In this document: positions 53,301-62,317 of the stretch, piece by piece
Layout: every line of letters begins with the position of its first letter
How positions within the stretch are numbered: position 1 is the first letter of the stretch
Source: Zoogloea sp. LCSB751
GTDB lineage: Bacteria; Pseudomonadota; Gammaproteobacteria; Burkholderiales; Rhodocyclaceae
NCBI RefSeq assembly: GCF_002028455.1
Contig: NZ_MWUM01000014.1
Coordinates: 1 to 64,000 of the forward strand
Reading direction: 5' to 3'
DNA length: 64,000 nt
Program-made: the position numbers and the translations under genes
Notes under the pieces: model-generated
Database searches by the model: none
Told to the model about the DNA's origin: nothing
Seen by the model: only the letters and a program-made list of their open reading frames with translations

Positions 53301-56009
53301 GACGTCTTCGACTTCAATACTTCCGGGGCCCCATTCACGGTCAGCGGCAGCAACCTGCAAGCAGGTGGCCTCACCTTCGCCACCTTCTCCAATGGCGCGG
53401 GTGTACTCACCATCAACTTCACCAGCTCGGGTACGGCGGCCACAACGGAGCTTGTCAATGCCGTTGCCCAGAGCATTCTCTACCGCAACGACACTCCCGC
53501 GGGTGATGCGAACCTGCGCTTCACGCTCAGCGACGGCACAGGTTCAACCACCGCCGACGTCACGGTGAACAGCGACACCATCTACGTCACCAACACCACC
53601 GACACGGCCACCATCGACGTCAGCAATGGCGTCAGCTTCAGCGAGGCGGTGGCAATTGCTGCGGCTGACAACACCGGCAGCCAGACGCTGATACTGGGTA
53701 GCGCCTTTGCCAGTACAGGTACGACACTGGCTGGCAATGTGTCGATCAGTGAAAGCCTGACGGTCAATACCGATGCGGTAGACAGCGGTACGACGCTGGC
53801 CGGCAACCAAATCACGCTTGGCAGCGGGACCGTGCTCACCGTAACCAACCAAGCGGGCAAGACAAGCACGATCAGCAGCGTCCTGGCTGGCAGTGGCGGA
53901 CTGACAAAAACAGGTGCAGGCACCCTCACCCTGTCCGGGGCCAACACCTATACGGGCACTACGACGGTGTCGGCCGGCGGCCTGACCACGGGCACAGCCA
54001 ACGTGATTGCCGACACCAGTGCCGTCAGCGTGGCCTCGGGCGCCACCCTGACCCTCGGCGGCAACGAGACGGTCGGCTCCCTCGCCGGGGCCGGCACCGT
54101 CGCGCTGGGCGCCAACACCCTGACCACCGGGGGCGGCAACGCCTCCACGACCTTCTCCGGTGTGATCAGCGGCTCCGGCGGAGTCACCAAGACTGGCGCC
54201 GGCACCTTCACCCTGTTGGGCTCCAACACCTACATCGGCACCACGAGCGTCTCGAGTGGCACGCTGTCGATTGCGGCTGACGCCAACCTAGGGGCGGGCA
54301 CCGTATCACTAGCCTCTGGCACAGCCCTGGATATCACCGACACGACGACCGTCGACAATGCGCTCGATCTTTCCGGAGCGGGCTATGCCACGCTCGATGT
54401 CGCAACTGGCCGTACCGCAACGCTTTCTGGTCAGATTTCTGGCGCGCAAAAGCTCTACCTGTCCCAAGCCGGAACCGTGGTTCTATCCAACACCGGCAAC
54501 GAGGCTGCGTGGTCCGGTGACATCGAAGTCCGCCAGGGCACCCTGTCGGTAGCCAGCGATGACGCCCTGAGCAGTGGCAGCCTCCAGCTCAACAACGGCG
54601 CCTTCAGCATTTCCGGCACCACCACCATCGACAATGCCATCCAGCTATTGAACAGTGCCACCGTCCAGACCTCGGACAACGTCACGCTGTCCGGGGCCAT
54701 TACTAACGGTGGCGGGCTGACCAAGGCGGGCAGCGGCTCCATCACGCTCGCCCACAGCGGTATCGTCGCCGATGCGGGTGCGACCACCGTCACTGCGGGC
54801 ACTCTGGCCCTACAGGGGGATGCCAACAACACCCTGACGGGCTACGACGGCCAGATCACGGTGAGCAGCGGCGCCAGCCTCGCCGGCTCCGACTGGCTGA
54901 ACGACACGCTGACGATTGCCTCCGGCGGCAAGCTGACCCTTGGCGTCACGGGCACCAACGACGGCGTCGGCCACTTCACAATCGACAGCGGCGCCAATCT
55001 CGTGGTGGGTGGCACGCTGGAAATGAACGCCGCCGGCGCCTCGAGCTATGACCAGATCGTGGTGCAGAATGGCGCCGTAACGCTGACCGGCAGTACGCTG
55101 AGCTTCACGCTGAAGACCGGCTATGTACCCACCGTCGGCGACCACCTGACCCTCATCGACAACCAGGGCAGTTCGGCGGTCGTCGGGACCTTCAGCGGTT
55201 TGGCCGAGGGCAGCACGCTCACGGCGGGTGGCGCGTCCTTCCAGATCAGCTATGTCGGCGGCACCGGCAACGACGTGGTATTGACGCGCCTTGCCCCGCC
55301 CGCAGATCCCCCGACGCCAACGGTGCCGACCCCGCAGCCCCCCCCGGTCGAGCAGGACAACGACGGCGTATCCCCGACCATCGAAGACGCCGCACCTGGC
55401 CTGCCCATTTCGAGCGGGAACAACACGCCGGTCGCCGGCGATGGCAACGGGGACGGGATCAAGGACAGCACCCAGTCCCAGGTCACTTCGGTGGTTTTCC
55501 TGAACACGCCCACCGCCGTTTCCAAGCCGGCAACGGCCCAGCCGGTCTATGTGACCCTCGTGGCGAGCAGTCAGGATGGCAAGGTCGACACCAGTACGCC
55601 GGCGGCGAGTGCCACCACCCTCAACAACGTCAAGCAGCTCGATGCACCGACCGATCTGCCGAGTGCCATCACGATGCCACTGGGCCTGATCAGTTTCAGC
55701 GCCAACGTCGGCGCGGCCAGCACGACCGAGAGCTTCAGCCTGTATGTGGATCCCACGCTGGGGGTCAATGGCTACTGGAAGAAAAACGCCGCCGGCACCT
55801 GGGTCAACCTGGCCAGCGAGGCCTATGGCGGCAAGACGGTCAACGAAGGCGGCAAGCTGCGCCTGGACTTCCAGCTCAAGGACGGCGGCGAATTCGATGC
55901 CGACGGCAGGGCCGATGGCGTCATCACCGATCCGGGGGCCGCGGCATACATGCAGCTATCCATCGTTGGCATTCAAGCCGACCAGCCGGCCAGCGGCTTC
56001 TGGTTCTGA
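50334..56009 (+). CDS. giant DUF4347 repeat-containing surface/secreted protein
   Basis: A 1891-aa protein with no classical signal peptide. Domains in order: DUF4347 (residues about 8-165, LVSHGGTGRLSLGDL, LLLYGCSVAAGDNG, GGDWDLE); a bacterial Ig-like unit (about 205-305); one divergent and four near-identical 125-aa repeats (310-926); a cadherin-like stretch; autotransporter-associated strand repeats (KTGAGTLTLSGANTYTGTTT near 1190 and 1285, a weaker one near 1460); Ca-binding-like DNDG and DGNGDG motifs near 1685-1710; and a C-terminal choice-of-anchor-like module ending SGFWF. DUF4347 proteins are often type I-secreted adhesins, but no ABC exporter is nearby. Confidence 0.88.
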   Translation: MTESTSPIREVVIVDASVSDWKTLTAGINPNIPVILLPSGGNGLESIADALSSYGTLDAVHLVSHGGTGRLSLGDLQLTSNNLAAQSDALSAIASHLTPDSDLLLYGCSVAAGDNGHAFVDALSSALNGADITASTDRTGPLSLGGDWDLEYAVGNIETVLPFTVQGMQGIDECLGCVGNQYYTNGGMPDPSKDSQCSGDSTAPTVNSISSSNSASATSATFSVVFSESVQNVNASDFTLVTSGSASGTISSLSGSGSTYSLIVNSITGSGTIQINLKSSGTGIQDTSSNHNAISGGFTGTAHTVTIAAAPTLTSATYDASTGTLVVTGANMTTGDTIDVSKLTLTGEGGTTRTLTSGNVTASSSTAFSVTLNATDQAAVQLILNKNGTTSTSGTNFNLAGAANWDSTASAAADLTGNGVTVSNVAVPTITSATYDANTGALVVTGTGFLSKSGATNDIVANKFSFTGEGGSTYTLTDSSNVEITSGTSFTLSLSATDKAAINQVLNKNGTSSSSGTTYNLAAAEDWAAGADAAVVVADTTSNGITVSNVAAPTITSATYNASTGTLVVTGTGFLSSAGATNDIVANKFTLTGEGGSTYTLTDSSNVEITSGTSFTLSLSATDKAAINQVLNKNGTSSSGGTTYNLAAAEDWAAGADAAVVVADTTGNGITVSNVAVPTITSATYDASTGALVVTGTGFLKLSGATNDIVANKFTFTGEGGSTYTLTDSSNVEITSGTSFTLSLSATDKSTLNQIINKNGTSSSGATTYNLAAAEDWAAGADAAVVVADTTGNGITVSNVAVPAITSTTYDANTGELVVTGTGFLKLSGATNDIVANKFTFTGEGGSTYTLTDSSNVDITSGTSFTLTLSATDKAAINELLNKNGTSSTDSTTYNLAAAEDWAAGADAAVFVADATGNGITVSNYNALPTIANLNADSVTWAGVGNTVVLDAGTNTSLNDAELSALNGGNGDWAGGSLTVQHTGAAVSADVFDFNTSGAPFTVSGSNLQAGGLTFATFSNGAGVLTINFTSSGTAATTELVNAVAQSILYRNDTPAGDANLRFTLSDGTGSTTADVTVNSDTIYVTNTTDTATIDVSNGVSFSEAVAIAAADNTGSQTLILGSAFASTGTTLAGNVSISESLTVNTDAVDSGTTLAGNQITLGSGTVLTVTNQAGKTSTISSVLAGSGGLTKTGAGTLTLSGANTYTGTTTVSAGGLTTGTANVIADTSAVSVASGATLTLGGNETVGSLAGAGTVALGANTLTTGGGNASTTFSGVISGSGGVTKTGAGTFTLLGSNTYIGTTSVSSGTLSIAADANLGAGTVSLASGTALDITDTTTVDNALDLSGAGYATLDVATGRTATLSGQISGAQKLYLSQAGTVVLSNTGNEAAWSGDIEVRQGTLSVASDDALSSGSLQLNNGAFSISGTTTIDNAIQLLNSATVQTSDNVTLSGAITNGGGLTKAGSGSITLAHSGIVADAGATTVTAGTLALQGDANNTLTGYDGQITVSSGASLAGSDWLNDTLTIASGGKLTLGVTGTNDGVGHFTIDSGANLVVGGTLEMNAAGASSYDQIVVQNGAVTLTGSTLSFTLKTGYVPTVGDHLTLIDNQGSSAVVGTFSGLAEGSTLTAGGASFQISYVGGTGNDVVLTRLAPPADPPTPTVPTPQPPPVEQDNDGVSPTIEDAAPGLPISSGNNTPVAGDGNGDGIKDSTQSQVTSVVFLNTPTAVSKPATAQPVYVTLVASSQDGKVDTSTPAASATTLNNVKQLDAPTDLPSAITMPLGLISFSANVGAASTTESFSLYVDPTLGVNGYWKKNAAGTWVNLASEAYGGKTVNEGGKLRLDFQLKDGGEFDADGRADGVITDPGAAAYMQLSIVGIQADQPASGFWF
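51261..53111 (+). repeat. tandem 375-bp coding repeats in the DUF4347 protein
   Basis: Four adjacent units of exactly 375 bp (125 codons) start at 51612, 51987, 52362 and 52737. They are preceded by a shorter, diverged 351-bp unit at 51261. Each of the four contains the identical protein stretches TGEGGSTYTLTDSSNV and YNLAAAEDWAAGADAAV. Differences are few and clustered, suggesting recent duplication or gene conversion. Confidence 0.92.
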
Positions 56010-56049
56010 AGCGCGGCCTCGTACATCCATGACTTCCCGGTTTTTGCCC

Positions 56050-56838
56050 ATGAAGACGACACGCTCCCGTTCCGGCCTGTTCCGCCACCTCGCCCTGGCC
56101 CTTGGCACGTCCGCCCTGCTGGCGGCCTGCGGAGGGGGTGGCGGAGGCGGCTCCAGCACAACGCCCACTCCCACTCCCACACCCACACCGCCCCCCACAC
56201 CGACCGGCCTGGACACCTCGGCGCTGCAGGGCCGCTGGAACACCACCAGCGGGACGAACGCCTTCACGGCCATCATCCTTCCCGGCGCCAGCAACACCGC
56301 CACCGCCTGGGTGCTGGCCCAGAACCTGTCGCAACTGAACGTCCTCGGCATCGACAGCCAGGCGGCGGTCAGCGGAAAAATCTACGCACTCAGCGGCAGC
56401 ACGGCGCCGGTCGCTGTCAGCGGCAGCGTGCAGGCCAGCCTCAGCACATCGCCCAAGACGCTCAGCGTCAGCGGCCTCGGCACCACCGCACTGGCCTTGA
56501 CCCAGCAGGATGCGCTGGCCACGCCTGCCGTCCAGGCCGACATCGTCGGCACCTGGAATGGCAGCGCGGGCGGCGGCACCCAGACCCTGAGCTGGTCGGT
56601 CTCGGCAGGCAGCGGCGCCATTGCGGGCGTGTCCACGACGGGCTGCACCTACACGGGCACCTTGAGCGCGCAGACGAGCGCCAGCGCCTACACGGCCCAC
56701 TTCGTCGAGAGCTGCCCCGGCAGCACGCTCACCACCTTCGACGGCATTGCCACGCTGAATGGCGACAAGTCCCGCCTGACGGTGGTCGGCCTCACGATCG
56801 ACCAGAGCAAGGCCATCGTCCTGCCGCTGAACAAATAG
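56050..56838 (+). CDS. putative lipoprotein
   Basis: A 262-aa predicted lipoprotein: basic N-terminus, hydrophobic core and lipobox LAAC with the lipidated Cys27. A Gly run and a Thr-Pro low-complexity linker ([13 protein letters not shown], about residues 38-50) follow, then two similar Ser/Thr-rich beta-type domains ([20 protein letters not shown] and [20 protein letters not shown]). The paired GxW starts suggest an internal duplication. Function unknown; it follows the DUF4347 gene by 40 bases and may be its surface partner. ATG 56050 is used; an ATG at 56029 is possible. Confidence 0.8.
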   Translation: MKTTRSRSGLFRHLALALGTSALLAACGGGGGGGSSTTPTPTPTPTPPPTPTGLDTSALQGRWNTTSGTNAFTAIILPGASNTATAWVLAQNLSQLNVLGIDSQAAVSGKIYALSGSTAPVAVSGSVQASLSTSPKTLSVSGLGTTALALTQQDALATPAVQADIVGTWNGSAGGGTQTLSWSVSAGSGAIAGVSTTGCTYTGTLSAQTSASAYTAHFVESCPGSTLTTFDGIATLNGDKSRLTVVGLTIDQSKAIVLPLNK

Positions 56839-56856
56839 CCTCTCGCCCTGCCCCAT

Positions 56857-56890
56857 CCGTAGGCGACGTGCCGCATCGCGCCGCCTACGG
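56857..56890 (+). terminator. possible terminator hairpin after the lipoprotein gene
   Basis: CCGTAGGCG and CGCCTACGG are perfect 9-bp arms around a 16-nt loop, 18 bases after the stop. No T-run follows, so it is a weak intrinsic terminator or an mRNA 3'-end stabiliser. Confidence 0.35.
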
Positions 56891-56912
56891 GTTATCCCTC
56901 CTGTCGGCCGGG

Positions 56913-56941
56913 TTGTCCTTCCCCGCCGCGCCCCCCATAAT
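56913..56941 (+). promoter_or_regulatory. candidate promoter of the moaA operon
   Basis: TTGTCC (56913-56918) and CATAAT (56936-56941) are 17 bases apart, about 95 bases before the moaA ATG. No Moco-riboswitch-like fold was recognised in the leader. Confidence 0.4.
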
Positions 56942-57034
56942 TTTTACAAGGCGCCCGGCGCCTTGCCCCAGAACAAGGCCACAGGCCAATGGACGCCGTA
57001 TAACGGCGCCTGCCCGTATCCGTCCCGCACAGAG

Positions 57035-58123
57035 ATGAACCAGAGAGTCATTCCCCTCGCCGACGAGCGCCTGCTCCGGCAACTGCCGACGATCCCGCGG
57101 GAGCTCGCTGCCCCCACCGGCCAGCTGCTCGACAGCCGTGGCCGGGCGGTACGGGATCTGCGCATCTCGGTCACCGACCGCTGCAACTTCCGCTGCGTGT
57201 ACTGCATGCCGAAGGCGGTGTTCGACAAGGACTACGCCTTCCTGCCGCGGGAATCCCTGCTGTCCTTCGAAGAGATCACCCGCCTGGCCCGCCTGTTCGC
57301 CGCCCACGGCGTCAGCAAGATCCGCCTGACCGGCGGCGAGCCGCTGTTGCGCCGCAACCTGGAGCAACTCATCGCCCAGTTGGCCGCCATACCGGGCATC
57401 GAGGTCACGCTCACCACCAACGGCGTGCTGTTGCCCAAGAAGGCGGCGGCGCTCAAGGCCGCCGGCCTGCAGCGCGTCACGGTCAGCCTGGACTCCCTCG
57501 ACGACGCCGTCTTCCGCGCCATGAACGACATGGACGTGCCCGTCGCCGACGTGCTGAAGGGCATCGACGCCGCCACGGCCGCCGGGCTCGGGCCGATCAA
57601 GATCAACATGGTCGTCAAGCGCGGCCTCAACGACCACGAAATCCTGCCCCTGGCCCGCCATTTCCGCGGCAGCGGCCACATCCTGCGGTTCATCGAATTC
57701 ATGGACGTGGGCAGTTCCAACGGCTGGCGCATGGACGACGTGGTGCCGTCGGCCGAAGTCGTCCGGCGCATCCACGCCGAATTCCCGCTGGAGCCGATCG
57801 ATCCCAACTACACCGGCGAGGTGGCCGAGCGCTGGCGCTACAAGGACGGCGGTGGCGAGATCGGCGTGATCTCATCGGTCACCCAGGCCTTCTGCTCCAC
57901 CTGTACGCGGGCCCGCCTGTCCACCGAGGGGCGCCTGTACACCTGCCTGTTCGCCCAGAGCGGCCACGACCTGCGCACGCTGCTGCGCAATGGCCGCAGC
58001 GACGCCGAAGTGTCGGCCGCCATCGGCCACATCTGGCAGGGCCGCGGCGACCGTTACTCGGAGATCCGCAGCGCCGAAACGGCCGCCCTGCGCAAGATCG
58101 AGATGTCCTACATCGGGGGCTGA
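57035..58123 (+). CDS. moaA: GTP 3',8-cyclase (molybdenum cofactor synthesis)
   Basis: MoaA is a radical-SAM enzyme that cyclises GTP in the first step of molybdopterin synthesis. The 362-aa protein has the N-terminal cluster Cys50/Cys54/Cys57 (CNFRCVYC), the C-terminal cluster region [14 protein letters not shown] with TCLF, and the functional C-terminal SYIGG. The ATG at 57035 is chosen for family length. It starts the moaA-mobA-moeA operon. Confidence 0.96.
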   Translation: MNQRVIPLADERLLRQLPTIPRELAAPTGQLLDSRGRAVRDLRISVTDRCNFRCVYCMPKAVFDKDYAFLPRESLLSFEEITRLARLFAAHGVSKIRLTGGEPLLRRNLEQLIAQLAAIPGIEVTLTTNGVLLPKKAAALKAAGLQRVTVSLDSLDDAVFRAMNDMDVPVADVLKGIDAATAAGLGPIKINMVVKRGLNDHEILPLARHFRGSGHILRFIEFMDVGSSNGWRMDDVVPSAEVVRRIHAEFPLEPIDPNYTGEVAERWRYKDGGGEIGVISSVTQAFCSTCTRARLSTEGRLYTCLFAQSGHDLRTLLRNGRSDAEVSAAIGHIWQGRGDRYSEIRSAETAALRKIEMSYIGG

Positions 58124-58124
58124 G

Positions 58125-58730
58125 ATGGATGTGCCCAGCAGGGACGACATCACCGGCCTGATCCTCGCCGGTGGACTGGGGCGCCGCATGGGCGGCGTCG
58201 ACAAGGGGCTGGTTCTGCTCGACGGGCGCCCCCTGGCCGCCCACGTGCTGGCCCGTCTGGCCCCACAGGTCGGAGCCCTCGTCATCAATGCCAACCGCAA
58301 TGGGGAGGCCTACGCGCAGCTGGGTGCGGCCGTCATCCCCGACCTGCGCGACGACTTCGCCGGTCCGCTGGCCGGGCTGGAAACCGGGCTGGCGGCCTGT
58401 CAGACGCCCTACCTGGTCTGCGCCCCGTGCGATTCCCCCTTCCTGCCCGCCGATCTGGTGCCACGCCTGGCCGAAGCCCTCGCCACGGGGCAGGCCAGCA
58501 TCGCCGTTGCCCGCACCGGCGAACAGTTGCATCCTGTCTTCGCGCTGATGCGCCGCGACGTGCTGCCCGACCTGCAGGCCTTCCTGCACGCCGGCGGGCG
58601 CCGCATGGAGAGCTGGCTGCAACGCCTGTGCTGGGTGGCCTGCGCCTTCGATGACGAAGCCGAGGCCTTCGCCAACATCAACACAACGGACGAACTCCGC
58701 GCCCACCATCCAGGAGATTTCCCGCAGTGA
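58125..58730 (+). CDS. mobA: molybdenum cofactor guanylyltransferase
   Basis: MobA adds GMP to Mo-molybdopterin to make the bis-MGD cofactor used by DMSO-reductase-family enzymes such as respiratory nitrate reductase or perchlorate reductase. The 201-aa nucleotidyltransferase has LILAGGLGRRMGGVDKGL at its start and CAPCDSPFLP as the metal-site region. The ATG lies one base after the moaA stop, and its stop overlaps the moeA GTG (GTGA). Confidence 0.94.
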   Translation: MDVPSRDDITGLILAGGLGRRMGGVDKGLVLLDGRPLAAHVLARLAPQVGALVINANRNGEAYAQLGAAVIPDLRDDFAGPLAGLETGLAACQTPYLVCAPCDSPFLPADLVPRLAEALATGQASIAVARTGEQLHPVFALMRRDVLPDLQAFLHAGGRRMESWLQRLCWVACAFDDEAEAFANINTTDELRAHHPGDFPQ

Positions 58731-60001
58731 CATCCCTGAGCCAGCAATTCACCTGCCACGACGCCTACGACCCCAACGCCCTGCCGGTCGCCCTGGGTCG
58801 CCAATTGATCCTCGACGCGGTAGCGCCGATCGAAGGCGTCGAACACCTGCCGCTGCGCGAAGCCCTCGGCCGCGTCCTCGCCGAAGCGGTCGTCTCGCCG
58901 ATCGACGTCCCCGCCCACGACAACTCGGCGATGGATGGCTACGGACTGCGCGGCGCGGACCTGCACAACGACAGCCCGACGACGCTGCAGGTCATCGGCA
59001 GCGCCTACGCCGGCCGCCCCTTCCCGCGGGCCGTCGGCCCCGGCGAAGCGGTCCGCATCATGACCGGCGCCCCGCTGCCCGCAGGCGTGGACACCGTGGT
59101 GATGCAGGAAATCGTCGCCAGCCTCGACGATCAGGTCACGATCCCGGCCGGCCAGCACACGGGTCAGAACGTGCGCAAGGCCGGCGAGGACCTGCGCGCC
59201 GGCGTCCCCGCGCTGGCCGCCGGCAAGCTGCTGCGCCCGGCCGAACTGGGCCTGATCGCCTCCCTCGGCATCAGCGAGGTCAGCGTAAGGCGGCGCCTGC
59301 GGGTCGCCATCTTCTCCACCGGCGACGAGCTCGTCCCGCTCGGCACCATCGCCCGCGAAGGGGAAATCTTCGACAGCAACCGGTACACGCTGTTCGGCAT
59401 GCTCACCCGCCTCGGCGTGGAGGTCATCGACCTGGGCGTGGTGCGCGACGACCCGCTGGCCCTGGAAGGCTGCTTCCGCGAAGCCGCCTCGATCGCCGAC
59501 GTGGTCATCACCAGCGGCGGCGTATCGGTGGGCGAAGCGGACTTCACCCGCAGCATGATGGACAAGCTCGGTGAAGTGCTGTTCTGGAAGATCGCCATGA
59601 AGCCCGGCCGGCCGATGGCTTTCGGGCGCATCGGCGCCGGCGGCGACGCCGCCTGGCTGTTCGGCCTGCCCGGCAATCCGGTCGCCGTGATGGTCACTTT
59701 CTACCAGTTCGCCCGTCCGGCCCTGCTCCGCCTGGCCGGCGTCGAGACCCCGGGCGAAGCACCCGAGCTGCGCGCGCTGTGCACCGTGTCGATCCGCAAG
59801 GGCCGCGGCCGCACCGAATTCCTGCGCGGCGTGCTTTATGCGGAAGACGGCGAATGGAAGGTCAGGACTACCGGCGCCCAGGGTTCGGGCATCCTGCGCT
59901 CGATGACCGACGCCAACTGTTTCATCGTGCTGGGCCCTGAACAGGGCGACGTGGCCGCTGGCGACGACGTGACTGTCCAGATTCTGGACGGTCTGGTCTG
60001 A
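58727..60001 (+). CDS. moeA: molybdopterin molybdenumtransferase
   Basis: MoeA inserts molybdate into adenylylated molybdopterin. The 424-aa protein has the N-terminal DNSAMDGYG motif, the MoCF domain with FSTGDELVPLG and SGGVSVGEADF, and FGLPGNPVAVM before the C-terminal domain. The start is a GTG overlapping the mobA stop by four bases. Confidence 0.95.
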   Translation: MTSLSQQFTCHDAYDPNALPVALGRQLILDAVAPIEGVEHLPLREALGRVLAEAVVSPIDVPAHDNSAMDGYGLRGADLHNDSPTTLQVIGSAYAGRPFPRAVGPGEAVRIMTGAPLPAGVDTVVMQEIVASLDDQVTIPAGQHTGQNVRKAGEDLRAGVPALAAGKLLRPAELGLIASLGISEVSVRRRLRVAIFSTGDELVPLGTIAREGEIFDSNRYTLFGMLTRLGVEVIDLGVVRDDPLALEGCFREAASIADVVITSGGVSVGEADFTRSMMDKLGEVLFWKIAMKPGRPMAFGRIGAGGDAAWLFGLPGNPVAVMVTFYQFARPALLRLAGVETPGEAPELRALCTVSIRKGRGRTEFLRGVLYAEDGEWKVRTTGAQGSGILRSMTDANCFIVLGPEQGDVAAGDDVTVQILDGLV

Positions 60002-60118
60002 ACCGTGACCCAGGAGACAGGAAATTGCAGACGGGTTACATCCGGCACGTCTTTCTAGTGCAAAATTTCACCTTTAGCAGTTTTAAGACTGTCCCCATAT
60101 GACTGCCAAGAGCGGACC

Positions 60119-61030
60119 ATGAACACCAACGTTCCCGAAGGCACCAAGCAGATCGTCGACGGACGTGAACGGGTCTTTTACTCCGGTTACTGGGTCAAGA
60201 CCTACGAAGTACCCGAAGACACCCTCCAGGCCAAGCGCAAGCTGATCGGCGCCCTCACCCGGCGCCTGTTCAACCACGTGGAGCACGGGCTCAACATCCC
60301 GGGCAGCCGCCTGAACGAAGCCCGTAAGAGCTACGAGGACGAAACCAACGAGGATCGGCGGCGGGTCAAAGGCGCCATGCTCGCCGGCGCCCTGTTCAAC
60401 CGGGCAGCGGACATCTTCACCAAGCTGGTCGAACTGCAGAGCGTCGGCATCGAGATCCAGTCCGACAACGCGCTGATGCGCGAATGCGGGCGCTGCCTGC
60501 AGGAAGCCCTGGGCCTCGGCCGGCTGGTGCTGCACCGTTCCGGCGAGGAAGGGATCGACGAGCTGTGGGGCGAACCCTTCAAGGCCTTCTCGATCCCGCT
60601 GGAAGACTTCTACGAGAGCCGCTACGTCAAGATCGGCATGACCCTGCGGGACATCGACCGGATTGCCGATGCGATGGCCGACAGCTTCGAACCCCTCCCC
60701 TGTTTCACGGGCATCGCGCCCCACGTCCGCGCCTTTGCCCGGGCCGCCCAGGTCAAGACCGAAACCCTGCGCACCGACCCGGACATCTTCGACATCTGGA
60801 CCAGCTTCGTCACCGCAGCCGAACGCCTGTGCGGCCATTTCAATGAGGCCGCACTGCCCACCAACATGGAAGAGCAACACGTGGTCGGCGACGGACGCCT
60901 GCTGCTCCAGCAAGGGCGCGACCTGGTGAGCTACATCACCCGGGCACGGACGCCGATGCCCAAGAGCACCGCCGACTACATCGAGCGCTGCAAGGCCTAC
61001 GCCGAACGCTGCGCCCGTCTGGCGGGCTGA
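60119..61030 (+). CDS. protein of unknown function upstream of PPK2
   Basis: A 303-aa soluble protein, mostly helical by composition, with no signal peptide, membrane helix or motif that I recognise. Notable stretches are ERVFYSGYWVKTYEVPEDT, KRKLIGALTRRLFNHVEHGL and MLAGALFNRAADIFTKLVEL. The gene lies 50 bases before ppk2 on the same strand and is probably co-transcribed with it, suggesting a link to polyphosphate or nucleotide metabolism, but this is context only. Coding quality (no frame breaks, GC-biased third positions like its neighbours) supports a real gene. Confidence 0.75.
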   Translation: MNTNVPEGTKQIVDGRERVFYSGYWVKTYEVPEDTLQAKRKLIGALTRRLFNHVEHGLNIPGSRLNEARKSYEDETNEDRRRVKGAMLAGALFNRAADIFTKLVELQSVGIEIQSDNALMRECGRCLQEALGLGRLVLHRSGEEGIDELWGEPFKAFSIPLEDFYESRYVKIGMTLRDIDRIADAMADSFEPLPCFTGIAPHVRAFARAAQVKTETLRTDPDIFDIWTSFVTAAERLCGHFNEAALPTNMEEQHVVGDGRLLLQQGRDLVSYITRARTPMPKSTADYIERCKAYAERCARLAG

Positions 61031-61080
61031 ACGCCCCGAACGCTCAGCCTCACCCTCATTCGTTCGAAGAAGATACGGCC

Positions 61081-62220
61081 ATGACCGACCAGAACAACAA
61101 CGCCTCCCGTTCCTCCGGCAAGAGCGCCCGGCGGGTTTCGGCAGGCGACATTGCTCCAGGCAGCACCCCTGCCGGGGTTGAACGCTTCGTCGTCGATGAA
61201 GCCGTCGAAGCCGCCCGGGACGCCAAGGCCAGCGCGGTGAGCGACATCGTCGCCACACTGGCCAAGCACGACGCCCACAGCATCGCCGAAACGCTGCAGG
61301 CCATCATGGCCGGCGCATCCCCCGACGACGCCGCGATCCTGCGCAACGCGCTGCTTGCCGAAGACGAAGCCGTTTACAAGAAGCTGCCCTCCCACCCGGA
61401 CGACGAACTCGCCGACGGCTGGCGCGAAGGCGGCTACCCCTACAAGAACCTGATGTCCCGCAAGGCCTATGAGAAGCAGAAGTACCGCCTGCAGGTGGAA
61501 CTGCTCAAGCTGCAGGCCTGGGTCAAGGAGACCGGCCAGCGGGTCGTGATCCTCTTCGAAGGGCGTGACGCAGCCGGCAAGGGCGGCACCATCAAGCGTT
61601 TCATGGAGCACCTCAATCCCCGCGGCGCCCACGTCGTCGCCCTGGAAAAGCCCAGCGAGGCCGAACGTGGCCAATGGTATTTCCAGCGCTACGTGCAGCA
61701 CCTGCCCACCGCCGGCGAGATCGCCCTGTTCGACCGCTCCTGGTACAACCGGGCCGGCGTCGAGCGCGTGATGGGCTTCTGCTCCCAGGACGAATACCTC
61801 GAGTTCATGCGCCAGACCCCGGAATTCGAGCGCCATCTGGTGCGCAGCGGCGTACACCTGATCAAGTTCTGGTTCTCGGTGAGCCAGCAGGAGCAGCGCC
61901 GCCGCTTCAAGGAGCGCGAGACCCATCCGCTCAAGCAGTGGAAGCTCAGCCCGGTGGACCTCGCGTCCCTCGACAAGTGGGACGACTACACCAAGGCCAA
62001 GGAAGCCATGTTCTTCCACACCGACACCGCCGATGCCCCCTGGACGGTGATCAAGTCGGACTGCAAGAAGCGCGCGCGCCTCAACGCGATGCGCTACGTG
62101 CTGCACAAGCTGCCCTACGCCAACAAGGATCTGGAGCATATCGGCTCGCTGGACCCCCTGCTGGTCGGCCGTGCCCACGTAGTCTACGAACGCGGCGAAC
62201 ACGCCAGCCCGCTGCTTTAA
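61081..62220 (+). CDS. ppk2: polyphosphate kinase 2 (PPK2 family, class I-like)
   Basis: PPK2 enzymes transfer phosphate between polyphosphate and nucleotides, usually making NTPs from NDPs. The 379-aa protein has a long, probably flexible N-terminal extension (1-110). The PPK2 domain follows, with Walker A GRDAAGKGG at residues 161-169, the DRSWYNRAGVERVMGF Walker-B/lid region, FWFSVSQQEQRRRF and a late lysine-rich segment. The single-domain form and motif set fit class I. An AAGAAG stretch precedes the ATG. Confidence 0.93.
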   Translation: MTDQNNNASRSSGKSARRVSAGDIAPGSTPAGVERFVVDEAVEAARDAKASAVSDIVATLAKHDAHSIAETLQAIMAGASPDDAAILRNALLAEDEAVYKKLPSHPDDELADGWREGGYPYKNLMSRKAYEKQKYRLQVELLKLQAWVKETGQRVVILFEGRDAAGKGGTIKRFMEHLNPRGAHVVALEKPSEAERGQWYFQRYVQHLPTAGEIALFDRSWYNRAGVERVMGFCSQDEYLEFMRQTPEFERHLVRSGVHLIKFWFSVSQQEQRRRFKERETHPLKQWKLSPVDLASLDKWDDYTKAKEAMFFHTDTADAPWTVIKSDCKKRARLNAMRYVLHKLPYANKDLEHIGSLDPLLVGRAHVVYERGEHASPLL

Positions 62221-62317
62221 GAAACCGCAATACCCGCCCTGCCCGCCGTACCGGCAGGGGCAGGGAGTAGTCCTTCACGCTTCTGCACGACGTGCCGCGG
62301 CGCAGTAGACTCGGCCC

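Noticed and set aside
51426-53360. A 644-codon Gly/Val-rich open frame opposite the DUF4347 repeats
   Set aside because: It follows the 375-bp repeat period of the plus-strand gene, so it is an antisense shadow; no start signal or family match.
56839-57034. Moco riboswitch before moaA
   Set aside because: The leader after the candidate promoter is short and I could not recognise the conserved Moco-motif layout; only a plain hairpin is present further upstream.
62236-62270. GC-rich inverted repeat after ppk2 as a terminator
   Set aside because: The arms are imperfect and no T-run follows, so it is not called as a terminator.
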